Below are positions 26,279-34,360 of a DNA stretch of 64,000 nucleotides, piece after piece. The DNA is from Pedobacter zeaxanthinifaciens (GTDB lineage Bacteria; Bacteroidota; Bacteroidia; Sphingobacteriales; Sphingobacteriaceae), in the NCBI RefSeq assembly GCF_003313335.1, contig NZ_QMHP01000007.1, positions 124,001 to 188,000 on the forward strand, in the 5' to 3' direction. Both the position numbers and the translations under genes were made by a program. Position 1 is the first letter of the stretch, and each line of letters opens with the position of its first letter. Below the pieces are notes generated by a model that had not been told where the DNA came from, made no database searches, and worked only from the letters and a program-made list of their open reading frames with translations.

Positions 26279-27310
26279 ATGGAAACCAAAACACAATCAT
26301 TAGCAAGAAAAGAATTTAAAGGCATTGATGTTACCAAATTTATTTTAGCACTGCTGGTAGTAGCAGGGCATACCCATCCTTTTAAAGACATACACCATCC
26401 TACTTTCCTTTACATTTGGAGAAACCTCCTGTTATTGGTGGTGCCCTATTTTTTTATGGCTGCAGGCTTTTTCCTGTTTCAAAAGGTAGCGGAAAAACCT
26501 AATAAAGCGCAAAAGTTGGCTGTAATTTGGCCCTACATTAAGCGCATAGGCAAAATGTACCTTTATTGGACCGTCATCTTTATCCCCATCACTTTGTGGA
26601 ACTACGCTACAGACGATATCATTTTCCGCAAAGACATTATCCTATTCATTAGGGGCACCTTGTTTTTTGGCGAAAACTATTACTCGTGGCCATTGTGGTT
26701 TTTGCTTTCCATGACTTATTCCCTAGCATTTATCTACCTACTTATTTTGTTGGATTTTAAACGCAATACGATTTTTCTGATATCGATTTTGTTTTTTGTG
26801 GTAGCCACCATTTTTAATGAATTGGTAAAACAGGAAAGCCATAATGAGGTGCTGTTAAGCATTGGCAAAGCTGTAAAATATTTGTTTTTAACTGGCCGCC
26901 TATTTACCGGCATGTTTTACTTAATGATTGGCGGTTTAATTGCTACCAACAGGTTTAGGCTAAGTCCACTAGCCATTATTACCTTGGTAGGCATTGCGCT
27001 ATACTTCCAGTACCACCAAGTAAAAATTGTATCGCCTCTATTTTTTGGCTTGTTTCCTATAGCCCTGTTTTTGCTCACCTTTAACCTCCAATTAAAGCGG
27101 GTAACCCGTAATGCCTTTTACAGAAAAAGCAGTACCGTACTTTATTTCACGCACATGATTGTTTTCTTCTTGTACTCCCTGCTTTTTAAAACGCTAGGCT
27201 ATTTTGGCTGGGATGCCTTTCTGGTAGCGGTAATAGTACCCCTATTGTTAACGCCATTAATTATTAAGTACGAAAACAGAAGACCTTTTTTAAAAGAGTT
27301 ATTTGGCTAA
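26279..27310 (+). CDS. Acyltransferase family 3 membrane protein
   Basis: 343 residues with about ten hydrophobic segments. KGIDVTKFILALLVVAGHTHPF at residues 14-35 has the family-typical His, as in OatA/ExoZ-like O-acyltransferases; RKSSTVLYFTHMIVFFLYSLLF near the end is also typical. It probably acetylates or succinylates a surface glycan. It stands alone and its acceptor is unknown. Confidence 0.82.
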   Translation: METKTQSLARKEFKGIDVTKFILALLVVAGHTHPFKDIHHPTFLYIWRNLLLLVVPYFFMAAGFFLFQKVAEKPNKAQKLAVIWPYIKRIGKMYLYWTVIFIPITLWNYATDDIIFRKDIILFIRGTLFFGENYYSWPLWFLLSMTYSLAFIYLLILLDFKRNTIFLISILFFVVATIFNELVKQESHNEVLLSIGKAVKYLFLTGRLFTGMFYLMIGGLIATNRFRLSPLAIITLVGIALYFQYHQVKIVSPLFFGLFPIALFLLTFNLQLKRVTRNAFYRKSSTVLYFTHMIVFFLYSLLFKTLGYFGWDAFLVAVIVPLLLTPLIIKYENRRPFLKELFG

Positions 27311-27415
27311 AGCAAAGGCAAAAAGCCATTTAATTACCATCAATTACATTTTGTTTCGCAAAACAACAACTTCATTACTTTTTGTTTACTTTAGTAACAT
27401 CTAAATAAACTTTTA

Positions 27416-28051
27416 ATGAAAAAAATCTATTTAACTCTCGCGTTCTTGTCCGCGTTCTGTTTTTTTGCTAACGCCCAATTCAATATTGGAGCTGGCGCAA
27501 CCTACACCAACTATGCTGGTGACATTAAAAAAGCTGCTCCAGGCGTACATTTGCGTGGCAACTTTTACATCCGCGAAAAATATGGCATAGGCCTCGGTTT
27601 TTCGTACAGCACCCCTATTAAAAGCACCTATACCGAGGATGAGTTCACCTTTGAGCGCACCAGTTCGTTTATGGGGCTTAGCTTACTTACCAACCTGCAC
27701 CTTATTGGTACTTACGAGTCTGATTTTAGTTTGTACTTCCCTTTAGGTGCTACTTACCAAATGGGCAAAAACAAGTATAAGTTCAACGGTAATTTGCCTA
27801 GCGGAACCAGTATTGATGTAGCTGATGAAAGCTTAAATGGCTTTGTGCTGAACTTGAACATTGGTTTGCAGTACCGCATTGGCAACCCCTACCTTTTTGC
27901 AGAAGCTGGCATAGGTTTAGCTGCCGGCACAACCACGTACAACAGTCGTGATGGTTACACCGCAAATAACAACCCTGCACCGGGTTCAACGGTATTACAG
28001 TTGGGCATTCGTATTCCATTTGGATCAGGCGTGGGTGGTGGCGTTTACTAA
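27416..28051 (+). CDS. Outer-membrane beta-barrel (porin-like) protein
   Basis: 211 residues with signal peptide (ending FFANAQ). Repeated amphipathic strands (FNIGAGATYTNYAG, GIGLGFSYSTPI, FVLNLNIGLQYRIG, LFAEAGIGLAAGT) indicate an eight-strand barrel; the C-terminus LQLGIRIPFGSG. The function is unknown. Confidence 0.78.
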   Translation: MKKIYLTLAFLSAFCFFANAQFNIGAGATYTNYAGDIKKAAPGVHLRGNFYIREKYGIGLGFSYSTPIKSTYTEDEFTFERTSSFMGLSLLTNLHLIGTYESDFSLYFPLGATYQMGKNKYKFNGNLPSGTSIDVADESLNGFVLNLNIGLQYRIGNPYLFAEAGIGLAAGTTTYNSRDGYTANNNPAPGSTVLQLGIRIPFGSGVGGGVY

Positions 28052-28349
28052 AAAGCCCACATCGTAGGTTAAAAACAGCTGTCTCAAATCACAACACTTC
28101 TTTATAAATCATTACTTGGTGGAGGTTAGCGCCTTCCCTACTCCCTATTACGGGCTAATTGATGTAAAGGGAAAACTATTTGAGGCAGCTTTTATTTTTC
28201 ATGAAAGCGCAAGGCCTCCCTTCAGCTGCTTTTATTCTCAATAGCTATACGAAAGCAACCCGGGTGTGTTTGTCCTACAAATTAATCGGTGTAAATTTAT
28301 GAAGCAATAAGCGGTATCAATCTATTAACCGCTACTAAACCATATACCT
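28052..28349. other. Intergenic stretch with a spaced inverted repeat
   Basis: About 298 bp. AGCTGTCTCAAAT (28077-28089) and ATTTGAGGCAGCT (28178-28190) face each other. The first half also occurs at 20814 between the receptor and PepSY genes. No gene is seen. Confidence 0.45.
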
Positions 28350-28826
28350 ATGGCTCTTTCCAATTTAAACAACACTCACTTATCTGCCGACGAAGCAACC
28401 GCGGCAAAAACGGCATTAAGCCAACTAGAAACTGCCTTAACCGCAGTAAGTATTAACCTACAAGCCGCCGATAGACAAAAATACGGCCGCATTAACGAAC
28501 AAAATAAGCTCTTTGTAAACAAGGTTTTTGACTTTCACAATAACCAACCAGACCTGCAAACTTCTCAAGTGGAATGGGAAGAATTTGATAGGGACTACAA
28601 TAGTCGTTTATTAATGGAAAACTTTATTTTAAGGCTTGAGGCTTTGGTTACCAAGCTAAAAGGTGCTAAAATTTTGCATGATTACGACAATTACAACGCC
28701 GCTTTAATGGACTATGGCTATACCAACTACATGGCCGGTGCCGGAGGCGAGCGCTATGAAAACAAACTGAAGGAACTGAAACAATTTTTTCAGCGCAAAG
28801 CTGATTCAGCTCCCAAAGGACAATAA
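28350..28826 (+). CDS. Conserved-looking protein of unknown function
   Basis: 158 residues, largely helical and hydrophilic, no signal peptide: MALSNLNNTHLSADEATAAK, then a Gln/Leu-rich helix pair and LHDYDNYNAALMDYGYTNYM before a charged tail. I do not recognise a named domain, although similar short proteins of this layout occur in Bacteroidota as I remember. It ends at a good terminator and borders the island region. Confidence 0.65.
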   Translation: MALSNLNNTHLSADEATAAKTALSQLETALTAVSINLQAADRQKYGRINEQNKLFVNKVFDFHNNQPDLQTSQVEWEEFDRDYNSRLLMENFILRLEALVTKLKGAKILHDYDNYNAALMDYGYTNYMAGAGGERYENKLKELKQFFQRKADSAPKGQ

Positions 28827-28851
28827 AATTAACTGCTACCACTTATTGCTG

Positions 28852-28894
28852 ATGGTCTGTTGGATTAACTTGATCCGGCAGACCATTATTTTTA
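28852..28894 (+). terminator. Intrinsic terminator
   Basis: ATGGTCTGTTGGAT pairs with ATCCGGCAGACCAT around a TAACTTG loop (two G-T pairs), followed by TATTTTTAT. Confidence 0.8.
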
Positions 28895-28902
28895 TCCTCC
28901 GG

Positions 28903-29130
28903 CGGGTTAAGTTAATGCGATAACGAGTTACTTTAACGCAACCACGAATTAGTTTAATGCTCGTTACCTTTAGTGCAACGCAACGACGGGTTAATTTAAT
29001 GCTCCGTTGCGCTTCGGAAGCGGAAGCGAGCGCTTAATAAGCAGAACGGAGCGCTTAGGAAGCAGAAATTTGCAGTCCAGAAGCGGAAATTTGCGCTTCT
29101 GGATGCCAACGGCGCAGTCTGGAAGCGCAA
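28903..29130. repeat. Degenerate short-repeat array upstream of the island gene
   Basis: The motif GTTA-N-TTTAATGC recurs with changes at about 22-bp steps (GGTTAAGTTAATGCG, GAGTTACTTTAACGC, GAATTAGTTTAATGC, GGTTAATTTAATGC) over 28903-29010. A purine-rich block of GGAAGCGGAAGCGAGCGC, GGAAGCAGAAATTTGC and AGAAGCGGAAATTTGCGC follows to about 29130. No open frame is evident. It could be an RNA, a binding-site array or decayed coding DNA. Confidence 0.45.
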
Positions 29131-29192
29131 CGAAGGGTTAAAAGACCGCAACGTCGGCTTAAATAAGTATTCCTGATGCCTACAGGGCCGTT

Positions 29193-29312
29193 TTATTTCT
29201 TTGATTTAGTATCAGACTTGATGCAATTGGGAACCGTTTTGCCATCTTTCTTCTTCGTACCCGCTTGCTCGTAACCGCTCCAACAAGGGTCTTTTTCTTT
29301 TTTCTTTGCCAT
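29193..29312 (-). CDS. 39-residue basic Cys-containing protein (DUF5872-like motif)
   Basis: ATG 29312 to TAA 29195-29193: MAKKKEKDPCWSGYEQAGTK continuing KKDGKTVPNCIKSDTKSKK. The DPCWxGYEQxGxKKKxGKxVPNC pattern is one I recall from small proteins and the ends of phage-related proteins; its function is unknown. Lys makes up about a third of it. It is divergent from the large ATPase gene, 214 bp away, and supports a mobile origin for this stretch. Confidence 0.65.
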   Translation of the reverse strand: MAKKKEKDPCWSGYEQAGTKKKDGKTVPNCIKSDTKSKK

Positions 29313-29526
29313 GAGGTTGTGTTTAAGGGTTAACGTTTGGCAGGGTGGGTTTGTTTGTTGGGGGTGATTAGAGCGAGCGAAAGTAGAGTGCTTTCCGATA
29401 TTTCGCCCTTAGATTGAGTTTTATTTAATTTTATTGATGTTAAGACGGCTCTAGGGAGTTCTAAGAGTTACGTCTAGTATATTTTTAAACTTTGTAATAC
29501 TTATATTGCATTATAATTTTTTTAAT

Positions 29527-32001
29527 ATGGAAATTGAATTAGCGCAAAACCTAAAAAACACCTACTCTGGCAATTCACTTAATGAAGCAGAGGTTAGATT
29601 TAAGATAATAGATGAAATCTTAGAAAAATATCTAAAGTGGCCAAAAAACTCAATGAAAGTTGAGCTACATGTTGACGGTAACAGGGCTGATTACGTTCTA
29701 CACGGAGAAAATCAAAAGCCATTTTTAATTATCGAGTCGAAAAGAAAAGAGGCATATTTCTCATTACCAACAAATATTAATATCAAGAACACTTTTCAAA
29801 AGATTTCTTTAGAAAAACTGATAACTGTAAAATCGATAAAAGAGGCTGTCTTTCAAGTTAAAGAATATTGTGAAGATCTAATGTGCAGTTATGGGGCGAT
29901 TTGTAACGGAAAGACATGGATAATTTTTAAGATTGCTTCAACAAATCAGACGCCATGGAAAAAACTTCCTGCTTACGTTATAAGAGACCTTGATTTCTTT
30001 ATCAAGAATTATACTGATGCTATAAACTTATTAGGTTATACTAGTGTAACAAAAAATCAGTCCTTGCATGCCGAAATAGGAGTTTCCAGAAAAATATACT
30101 CTGAAATATTTTTTGCCAAAGAGAATATCACCGCTTATAACACACACGTAAATAGCAATAAATATGCAGCCTCTTTCTCTGCAATATCCAGAAGATACTT
30201 AGGCGCAATACCCGATAGTGATACTCAATTTATGGAACAATGTTATGTTGTTAATAAAGGGCACTATGATCAACTCCAAAAAAATATTCAAGGCTTTTTA
30301 TATGATTCTTTGACACCATATTTTAAAAGTCATGGCTTTCGTGATTTTAGTGATGATAAGAATGCTGGTGCATTTGGTCTTGAAATCATAAAAACCATTA
30401 AGCAACAAAATTTAGACAATGTAATGATTTTGTTTGGAGGGAGGGGTTCAGGAAAATCTACCTTCTTAAAACGATTACTTTTCCACGTTCGTCCGAAAGA
30501 GATAATGGACTATTCAAAAATAGCCCTAGTTGATTTACTGACCTCATCTCAAACAGAAGAAACACTCACGTCAGAAATCTGGAGTATCGTTCTTGATAAA
30601 ATAGATACAGATGAACTATATAAATCTGATAGAAACGAAATCTTGTCACTTTTTAGCAAAGAGTTTGAAGTTTATGAAAGACAAATTTTATCTGGTCTAA
30701 GTGATACTAGTGTTGATTACCAAAATCTTCTAAGAGAATTTATTAAAGAGAAACTCGCCGATAAAAAAGTTTTTGCGGAAAAAGTAAGTACTTATTGGAA
30801 AAAGAAGAATAAGGGCTTAATAGTTTTTTTAGACAACATGGACCAATTGTCGCCAAGTCTTCAAGACGTATGTTATTTAACCGCTGTAGAAATAGCTAAA
30901 AAACTGAGCTGTCTAGTTATAATTTCTATGAGAGAAGAAAGATTTTTTCATGCTAAATCAAAAGGAGTTCTAGATGCTTATCACACCCCCGGTTTTCACT
31001 TGAGTGCACCTGTAATTCCCGAGGTGATCATAAGAAGAATACACTATATAATTGACCAATTAACTTATACAGCAGATGTAGATGGAGAGTTTGCGATTAA
31101 TACTGATAGAGCATTAATCACATTAAAAAACTTCTTTCAAATATGCTTAAACCAAATTAAAAACAAAGGCACTCATCTAAGTTACTTTTTAAGGTATGCT
31201 ACTCATGGAGATGTTAGACAAGCGTTGGAATTCTTTAAAGGATTTTTGACTTCGGGGTACACTAATATTGATGAGGCAGCAGAAAACTTGAAGTGGACTT
31301 TTCAAACACATCAGGTAATTAAACCTATGATGATACCTGATAGGGTATTCTACGATGAGAAATTGAGTAGAATACCTAATATTATGCAATTAAGGAGTGA
31401 TATCAATAGCTCCCATTTTACAGGATTAAGAATTCTGCATCAGCTACATAATAAACTTGGATCCGAATCTTCCACAGGCTTTATAGATGTTCAGTATTTT
31501 ATTCAAGAATTTGAAGACTTATATTCATTAAAAGAAGATTGTGAGCAACATCTAAATACATTCCTGTCAAAAGGACTTATAGAATCTAGTAATCGCCTAG
31601 AAGAACTTACTGAAAAGGTAGATCAAATCAAGATTACGGCTTTCGGAAATTACATTTATGAATTTCTCGCTTTTGATTTCTCATATATAGACCTTATAAG
31701 CCTTGACTGTGGGGTATTTGATGAAGAATTATGTAATTATCTGATTAACTCCGCGAATGAAGAGTTAAAACTGAGAAATTCAAAAAAAATATATGAAAGA
31801 ATGTTAGTTCGAATGGAAAGAACAGAAAAATTTGCCGAATATCTAGAAGTTCAAGAGAAAGAAGAATTAAAGCTTTTGGGTATACCAGAAGATATGACAA
31901 CTATTTTTTCCTCTAAGATAAAAGAATCTATAATAAAAGACAAGAATAGGATCTTAGCTAGCGCTAAAAGAAATGATAAAAATGTTGGAGACGCATCTTA
32001 A
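29527..32001 (+). CDS. PD-(D/E)XK nuclease-like and P-loop ATPase fusion protein
   Basis: 824 residues from ATG 29527 (MEIELAQNLKN); an in-frame TTG at 29506 is rejected. The N-terminal about 150 residues look like a type I restriction R-subunit nuclease fold: Glu20/Glu22, Asp55 (NRADYVL), Glu70-Ser-Lys72 (LIIESKRK), then QVKEYC and GAICNGKTWIIF. The centre has Walker A at 304-311 (GGRGSGKS), Walker B at 432-439 (IVFLDNMD) and SMREERFF. About 300 further residues are helical without a known domain. It is visibly AT-rich with many AGA/ATA codons, unlike its neighbours. A defence role (STAND or KAP-like sensor plus nuclease) is inferred, not shown. Confidence 0.75.
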   Translation: MEIELAQNLKNTYSGNSLNEAEVRFKIIDEILEKYLKWPKNSMKVELHVDGNRADYVLHGENQKPFLIIESKRKEAYFSLPTNINIKNTFQKISLEKLITVKSIKEAVFQVKEYCEDLMCSYGAICNGKTWIIFKIASTNQTPWKKLPAYVIRDLDFFIKNYTDAINLLGYTSVTKNQSLHAEIGVSRKIYSEIFFAKENITAYNTHVNSNKYAASFSAISRRYLGAIPDSDTQFMEQCYVVNKGHYDQLQKNIQGFLYDSLTPYFKSHGFRDFSDDKNAGAFGLEIIKTIKQQNLDNVMILFGGRGSGKSTFLKRLLFHVRPKEIMDYSKIALVDLLTSSQTEETLTSEIWSIVLDKIDTDELYKSDRNEILSLFSKEFEVYERQILSGLSDTSVDYQNLLREFIKEKLADKKVFAEKVSTYWKKKNKGLIVFLDNMDQLSPSLQDVCYLTAVEIAKKLSCLVIISMREERFFHAKSKGVLDAYHTPGFHLSAPVIPEVIIRRIHYIIDQLTYTADVDGEFAINTDRALITLKNFFQICLNQIKNKGTHLSYFLRYATHGDVRQALEFFKGFLTSGYTNIDEAAENLKWTFQTHQVIKPMMIPDRVFYDEKLSRIPNIMQLRSDINSSHFTGLRILHQLHNKLGSESSTGFIDVQYFIQEFEDLYSLKEDCEQHLNTFLSKGLIESSNRLEELTEKVDQIKITAFGNYIYEFLAFDFSYIDLISLDCGVFDEELCNYLINSANEELKLRNSKKIYERMLVRMERTEKFAEYLEVQEKEELKLLGIPEDMTTIFSSKIKESIIKDKNRILASAKRNDKNVGDAS

Positions 32002-32390
32002 AAGGTTAGTCTAATTGAGTTCAATCTTGATTACTCTTAGTTCAAAAGTGACTTTATAACTATTCGGGGTATAACATTGCCTGTTTTTTGCTATTTTTTA
32101 AATCTCCTATGAGTAAATCTCTTAGTGGAATTTTAATGTGGCTAACACGAAAAGCTATTTCGAAACCCCAATCTGGTTTAAGTCTTCCGTAGGGCGACTT
32201 AAACCTATATAAGATCTTATTATCCAGACTGAAATAGCTCGCACCAGTTTATTACCCTATAGACTAGCAGCTAATTTATGGCTTTTCCTGCAATAAATTT
32301 TTGGAGACGTCTTCTGTTTAGTTTAAAATTAAGTGCCTCCTGAAAGCCATAAATTAGCTCGTTGAAAACTCTATTCATAGCCCCAAAAAC
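32002..32390. other. Structured non-coding stretch between the ATPase gene and tRNA-Arg
   Basis: 389 bp. It holds a perfect 10-bp stem GGTTTAAGTC/GACTTAAACC at 32175-32205, the palindrome ATAAGATCTTAT at 32209-32220, and a 17-bp inverted repeat at 32269-32359. A 27-codon frame (MSKSLSGILMWLTRKAISKP...) at about 32109 may be chance. Confidence 0.5.
32269..32359. repeat. 17-bp inverted repeat spanning 91 bp
   Basis: AGCTAATTTATGGCTTT at 32269-32285 is exactly inverted at 32343-32359. It could be the ends of a small element, an att-like structure, or a stem in a transcript. Confidence 0.75.
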
Positions 32391-32421
32391 AAAAAAGCAT
32401 CAGTCATAAAATGTCTGATGC
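32391..32421 (-). terminator. Terminator of the tRNA-Arg transcript
   Basis: On the minus strand GCATCAG and CTGATGC form a stem around ACATTTTATGA, followed by six T. It begins 10 bp beyond the tRNA 3' end. Confidence 0.85.
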
Positions 32422-32430
32422 TTTTTAAAG

Positions 32431-32502
32431 TAGCCCAGAGCAGAATCGAACTGCTATCTAGTGTTTAGGAAACACCTATTCTATCCGTTGAACTACCGGG
32501 CC
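32431..32502 (-). tRNA. tRNA-Arg (anticodon CCU)
   Basis: The minus strand folds as a cloverleaf. The acceptor is GGCCCGG/CTGGGCT with two G-T pairs, the D arm contains AGTTCAACGGATAGAAT, the anticodon stem GGTGT/ACACT holds loop TTCCTAA (anticodon CCT), and the T arm is AGCAG-TTCGATT-CTGCT. CCA is not encoded. Its 3' end points at the ATPase island, the usual side for integration. Confidence 0.92.
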
Positions 32503-32564
32503 CGCTTGTAGGCGCAAATATAATTTATGTTTCCTTAAAAACGTAAATAATGTATATTTAAGAT

Positions 32565-32861
32565 ATGAGAAAAATATTTGGTGTATTACTGCTCCTATTA
32601 TCGTTGGCTTTAACTGTATCGCTAATTGGATTAATAATGCGTGTGGTTGGTATCATCAACATATTCTCAAGCCAAAATAGCGGCTTTCCTGCAGGAGTGG
32701 TGATCACCCAGCTCATTGTTTTATTTTTAGTGGCTGTATTGGCATGCGCCTTTGGCTTTTTAGGTGTTAAGCTTATTTGGAAAGCAAAACCTGCGGTAGT
32801 TCATATTGCCGCTGATGAAGACTTTCCCAGCAGATTATCTACCTTTAAAAAGGATCACTAA
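32565..32861 (+). CDS. Small membrane protein of unknown function
   Basis: 98 residues with two strong hydrophobic segments (about 5-30 and 45-72) and a charged C-terminus. No known domain is recognised. Its stop overlaps the end of the convergent MscS-type gene by 4 bp. Confidence 0.6.
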   Translation: MRKIFGVLLLLLSLALTVSLIGLIMRVVGIINIFSSQNSGFPAGVVITQLIVLFLVAVLACAFGFLGVKLIWKAKPAVVHIAADEDFPSRLSTFKKDH

Positions 32862-34144
32862 CTGGTGATGTTTCGCATTTGCACACTTTTCAAATCGCCC
32901 ACACCTTCGGCTTCGTAAATTTGCAGACCAAAGTACGGTGCGGCGGCAATCAAGTGATCAAAAATATCAGCCATAATATGCTCATACTCTGCCCAAACAA
33001 TAGTATTGGCAAAAACGTAAACCTCAATGGGTAAACCCTGTGCTGTTGGAGCCAGTTGCCTCACCATAATGTTCATGTGTTTATTGGTACCAGAGTGGCT
33101 GGAGATGTAGCTATCAATGTACTTGCGAAACAAACCTGCGTTGGTAAGGTTTCGGCCATTAATGAGCAGGCTTTTATCCGCATTGGTGCGCTGGTTATGT
33201 TTTTCGATATCCTTTTGCCTGTGCTGTATGTAGGAGCTAATGAGTTGGATTTGCTCAAATTGTGGCAATTCCTCGTCTTTTAAGAAACGAATGCTTGACT
33301 GCTTAATGTTGATTGCCCTTTTGATTCTTCGTCCGCCAGACTGCCTCATTCCACGCCAGTTTTGGAACGAGTCGGAAATGAGCGAATAAGTAGGAATAGT
33401 GGTTATCGTTTTATCAAAGTTTTGCACCTTAACCGTGGTGAGGTTAATTTCTAAAATATCGCCATCGGCACCATACTTGGGCATGGTAATCCAATCGCCA
33501 ATACGCACAATATCGTTGGTAGTTACCTGTATGCTGGCCACAAAGCCCATAATGGTATCTTTAAACATTAACAACAGCACTGCTGATATGGCACCCATTG
33601 CCGTAAAAAAAGCTACCGGCGATTTTCCGGTTAGGTTAGAAAACAGTACTACCGTACCAAATAGGTACAGTAAAATGCGGATGACCTGTAGATAACTATC
33701 GATGGGCTTGCCCTTAAAACCGGGCTTCTCTTTAAGCAAATCGCCACCGGCTTTGATGATGGCCATTAACACCCAAATCACCACCAATACCAAATAAATA
33801 TCGCAAAGCCCTAATAACAGCTTATGGATTTGGGGATAGTCGTGAAAAACAATGGGAATGGTGATGTAAAGCACGATCAAAGGCGCTATTAGCGATAAAT
33901 AATGAGGTGCTTTATGCTCTAATAGGAATTTAAAAAATTGGATATCCGTTTTACGGATGGTTTGCAGCATAAGCAACCTTAAGATGCGCCTAACGATGTA
34001 ATAGATGATATAGGTAACACCAATAGCCAGGATCAGCAACACTAGTGCATTAACCACTTCGGCCGCATTAGCCGACATGCCCAAGTTTTTAAAAAACTGT
34101 AAACTGGCACGACTGAAATCTCGCAAGTGATTGTTTAATTCCAT
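32858..34144 (-). CDS. MscS family mechanosensitive ion channel (YbdG-like)
   Basis: 428 residues, larger than E. coli MscS. Five hydrophobic segments lie in the first about 200 residues, the last (VAFFTAMGAISAVLLLMFKDTIMGFVASIQV) being the pore helix. It is followed by the MscS beta domain (DIVRIGDWITMPKYGADGDILEINLTTVKVQNFDKTITTIPTY) and a C-terminal alpha/beta part. It resembles the YbdG/MscM subgroup and probably protects against osmotic downshock. Confidence 0.88.
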   Translation of the reverse strand: MELNNHLRDFSRASLQFFKNLGMSANAAEVVNALVLLILAIGVTYIIYYIVRRILRLLMLQTIRKTDIQFFKFLLEHKAPHYLSLIAPLIVLYITIPIVFHDYPQIHKLLLGLCDIYLVLVVIWVLMAIIKAGGDLLKEKPGFKGKPIDSYLQVIRILLYLFGTVVLFSNLTGKSPVAFFTAMGAISAVLLLMFKDTIMGFVASIQVTTNDIVRIGDWITMPKYGADGDILEINLTTVKVQNFDKTITTIPTYSLISDSFQNWRGMRQSGGRRIKRAINIKQSSIRFLKDEELPQFEQIQLISSYIQHRQKDIEKHNQRTNADKSLLINGRNLTNAGLFRKYIDSYISSHSGTNKHMNIMVRQLAPTAQGLPIEVYVFANTIVWAEYEHIMADIFDHLIAAAPYFGLQIYEAEGVGDLKSVQMRNITS

Positions 34145-34207
34145 ATCCTGCCAATATAATACTTTTAAGTGTAATTAGTGAAAGACTTGCCAATACGAGC
34201 GTAAAGA

Positions 34208-34300
34208 ACCCTCTCTGGCTACGCCATCTCTCCCAAAGGGAGAGAATTAGCTCCTTTGTTTCTCTCCCTCTGGGAGAGATGCCCAACGGGCAGAGAGGGG
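34208..34300. repeat. 93-bp dispersed element with inverted ends
   Basis: CCCTCTCTGGCTACGCCATC and its imperfect inverse GATGCCCAACGGGCAGAGAG form the ends. Two CTCTCCC/GGGAGAG hairpins lie inside. It matches the shorter copy at 22053-22096. It lies between the MscS gene and metG. Confidence 0.75.
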
Positions 34301-34304
34301 TATT

Positions 34305-34338
34305 AAAAAAACAGCCCATCGCATTAGCAATGGGCTGT
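34305..34338 (-). terminator. Intrinsic terminator of metG
   Basis: On the minus strand ACAGCCCAT and ATGGGCTGT form a 9-bp stem around TGCTAATGCG, followed by seven T. Confidence 0.88.
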
Positions 34339-34360
34339 TCCTATAATTACAGCACTTCTT

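Noticed and set aside
28903..29130. Repeat array as a CRISPR
   Set aside because: Units are short, strongly diverged and not separated by equal unique spacers, and no cas gene lies in the window.
29506..29526. TTG 29506 as start of the nuclease-ATPase
   Set aside because: It adds only MHYNFFN; ATG 29527 is a stronger start and leads straight into the conserved-looking domain.
28827..29526. Direct repeat of the tRNA-Arg 3' end as the far attachment site of the island
   Set aside because: I looked for TAGCCCAGAGCAGAATCGAA in this stretch and saw no copy; the island border on this side remains unknown.
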